NCBI GenBank assembly: GCA_036524155.1
Contig: DATDCV010000341.1
Span: 1 to 33,086 of the forward strand
Direction: 5' to 3'
Length of the DNA stretch: 33,086 nucleotides
DNA from: DATDCV01 sp036524155
Lineage (GTDB): Bacteria; Verrucomicrobiota; Verrucomicrobiia; Limisphaerales; UBA8199
Part shown: positions 32,542 through 33,086 of the stretch, in pieces
How the letters are laid out: each line of letters begins with the position of its first letter
How positions within the stretch are numbered: position 1 is the first letter of the stretch
Made by a program: the position numbers and the translations under genes
The notes under the pieces: model-generated
Seen by the model: only the letters and a program-made list of their open reading frames with translations
What the model was told of the DNA's origin: nothing
Database searches by the model: none

Positions 32542-32613
32542 ACTGACGGGTCCACGGCTCAACCCTCCCCCGCGCAACTTCCACTTTCCTCTGGTGTTTC
32601 ACAAAACGAGGCA

Positions 32614-32619
32614 TATAAT
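32614..32619 (+). promoter_or_regulatory. consensus -10 box just before the last gene
   Basis: TATAAT matches the sigma-70 -10 box perfectly. The expected start of transcription, about 7 bases on, falls on the ATG at 32626, so the message may be leaderless. The -35 position (TGGTGT or CTGGTG) is poor. GAGG at 32609-32612 could instead be a Shine-Dalgarno for a three-codon ORF (ATG at 32618) that ends in a TGA overlapping the real ATG. Confidence 0.4.
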
Positions 32620-32625
32620 GCGATT

Positions 32626-33086
32626 ATGAAGAGCGGTGCGAAGATACTGGCCTGCACGGCTGGCGGTTTGGCCCTGTGCCTGGCAGCCGGCGGCGCTCCT
32701 GAGGGTTCCAATAACCCTTACGAAGATATCATCACGCGCAACGTGTTCGCCCTTAAACCGCCTCCTCCTCCGCCCAGTCCTGAGGACACCAAGCCGCCGC
32801 CGTCAAAGATTATTCTCACCGGCATTACCACCGTTCCGGAGAAACTGGCGCTTATGAAGACGGCGGCGACACCGGGAACAAAACCCGGCGAGAAACCCAC
32901 GGCCGAACGGTTTTACACCCTCCGCATCGGTGAGCGCGATGGCGAAATCGAGGTCGTCGGCATTGACGAAAAGGCCGGCAGCGTGAAGGTCCTCAACGCC
33001 GGTCAGGAGGAGCTCCTCACTTTCGAAAAGAACGGCGTTAAGCTTGCCGCCACCCCACCGCCGACGACACCTGGATTCCCCGGCGG
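32626..33086 (+). CDS. 5' part of a secreted proline-rich PilP/GspC-like protein
   Basis: 153 codons are open to the window edge. The product begins with a signal-like stretch (MKSGAKILACTAGGLALCLAAGGA) followed by NPYEDIITRNVFALKPPPPPP, a run of Pro with Asp/Glu/Lys. A compact domain follows (IILTGITTVPEKLALMK ... YTLRIGERDGEIEVVGIDEKAGSVKVLNAGQ). The RNVF..LKP pattern plus a small beta domain resembles proteins that work with secretins in type II secretion or type IV pili (GspC/PilP-like). That is an inference, and a binding partner such as a secretin should lie just beyond the window. ATG at 32626 is preferred because it opens the signal peptide. Confidence 0.75.
   Translation, partial: MKSGAKILACTAGGLALCLAAGGAPEGSNNPYEDIITRNVFALKPPPPPPSPEDTKPPPSKIILTGITTVPEKLALMKTAATPGTKPGEKPTAERFYTLRIGERDGEIEVVGIDEKAGSVKVLNAGQEELLTFEKNGVKLAATPPPTTPGFPG

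Noticed and set aside
1..33086. CRISPR arrays, tRNA/rRNA genes, insertion sequences, phage genes
   Set aside because: No direct-repeat/spacer pattern, no cloverleaf or rRNA-like stretch, no transposase or integrase, and no terminal inverted repeats were seen.

Overview
The window looks like a chromosomal segment of a polysaccharide-degrading Verrucomicrobiota bacterium (Pedosphaera/Limisphaerales-like is my best guess; the lineage is inferred, not proven). The clues are high GC, nearly every protein carrying a signal peptide, many right-handed beta-helix proteins, a protein made of GloVer (Gloeo_Verruco) tandem repeats, a C-terminus ending in the typical FFRLR style, and an ECF sigma factor close to a zinc-ribbon/WD40 Ser/Thr kinase. 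I see no tRNA, rRNA, CRISPR array, insertion sequence, transporter or SusC/SusD pair.

Layout. (a) 1-5402, minus strand: a run of secreted proteins, namely two beta-helix proteins, a protein with an internally duplicated sandwich-like domain, a small unknown secreted protein, and at the left edge a hybrid or broken gene in which the start of one hydrolase-like protein runs into the end of another in a different frame. (b) 5537-11082, minus strand: a signalling block of Ser/Thr kinase with WD40 sensor, Ste24-like M48 membrane protease and ECF sigma factor. (c) 11108-15346, minus strand: a tight three-gene operon of a double beta-helix protein, a DUF4185-like protein and a 67-residue truncated secreted ORF joined by an ATGA overlap. 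(d) 15662-18475, plus strand: a 14-repeat GloVer protein with an Ig domain, followed by a hairpin. (e) 18557-23981, minus strand: a Tat-exported aldo/keto-reductase-like protein, then an alpha-toroid/esterase fusion with a GH141-like beta-helix protein 19 bases behind it. (f) 24103-32047, plus strand: a co-directional glycan-degradation cluster of a truncated-looking secreted protein, GH16, GH2, GH120 beta-xylosidase-like and a secreted ADP-ribosylglycohydrolase-family protein. (g) 32048-33086: a gene-poor stretch with an 8-bp tandem repeat and the start of a PilP/GspC-like protein that runs off the window.

How it fits together. The sequence supports an exported toolkit for a plant- or algal-type glycan. 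GH120, GH2 and the esterase suggest a xylan-like or other hemicellulosic substrate, and GH16 adds a beta-glucan/galactan-type endo-activity. The substrate is inference. The most unusual elements are the secreted ADP-ribosylglycohydrolase-like protein beside GH120, the toroid-esterase fusion, the 14-blade GloVer protein with apparent N/C closure, and three genes that look like deletion products (left edge, 11108-11311, 24103-24843), which together suggest active gene loss in this island.
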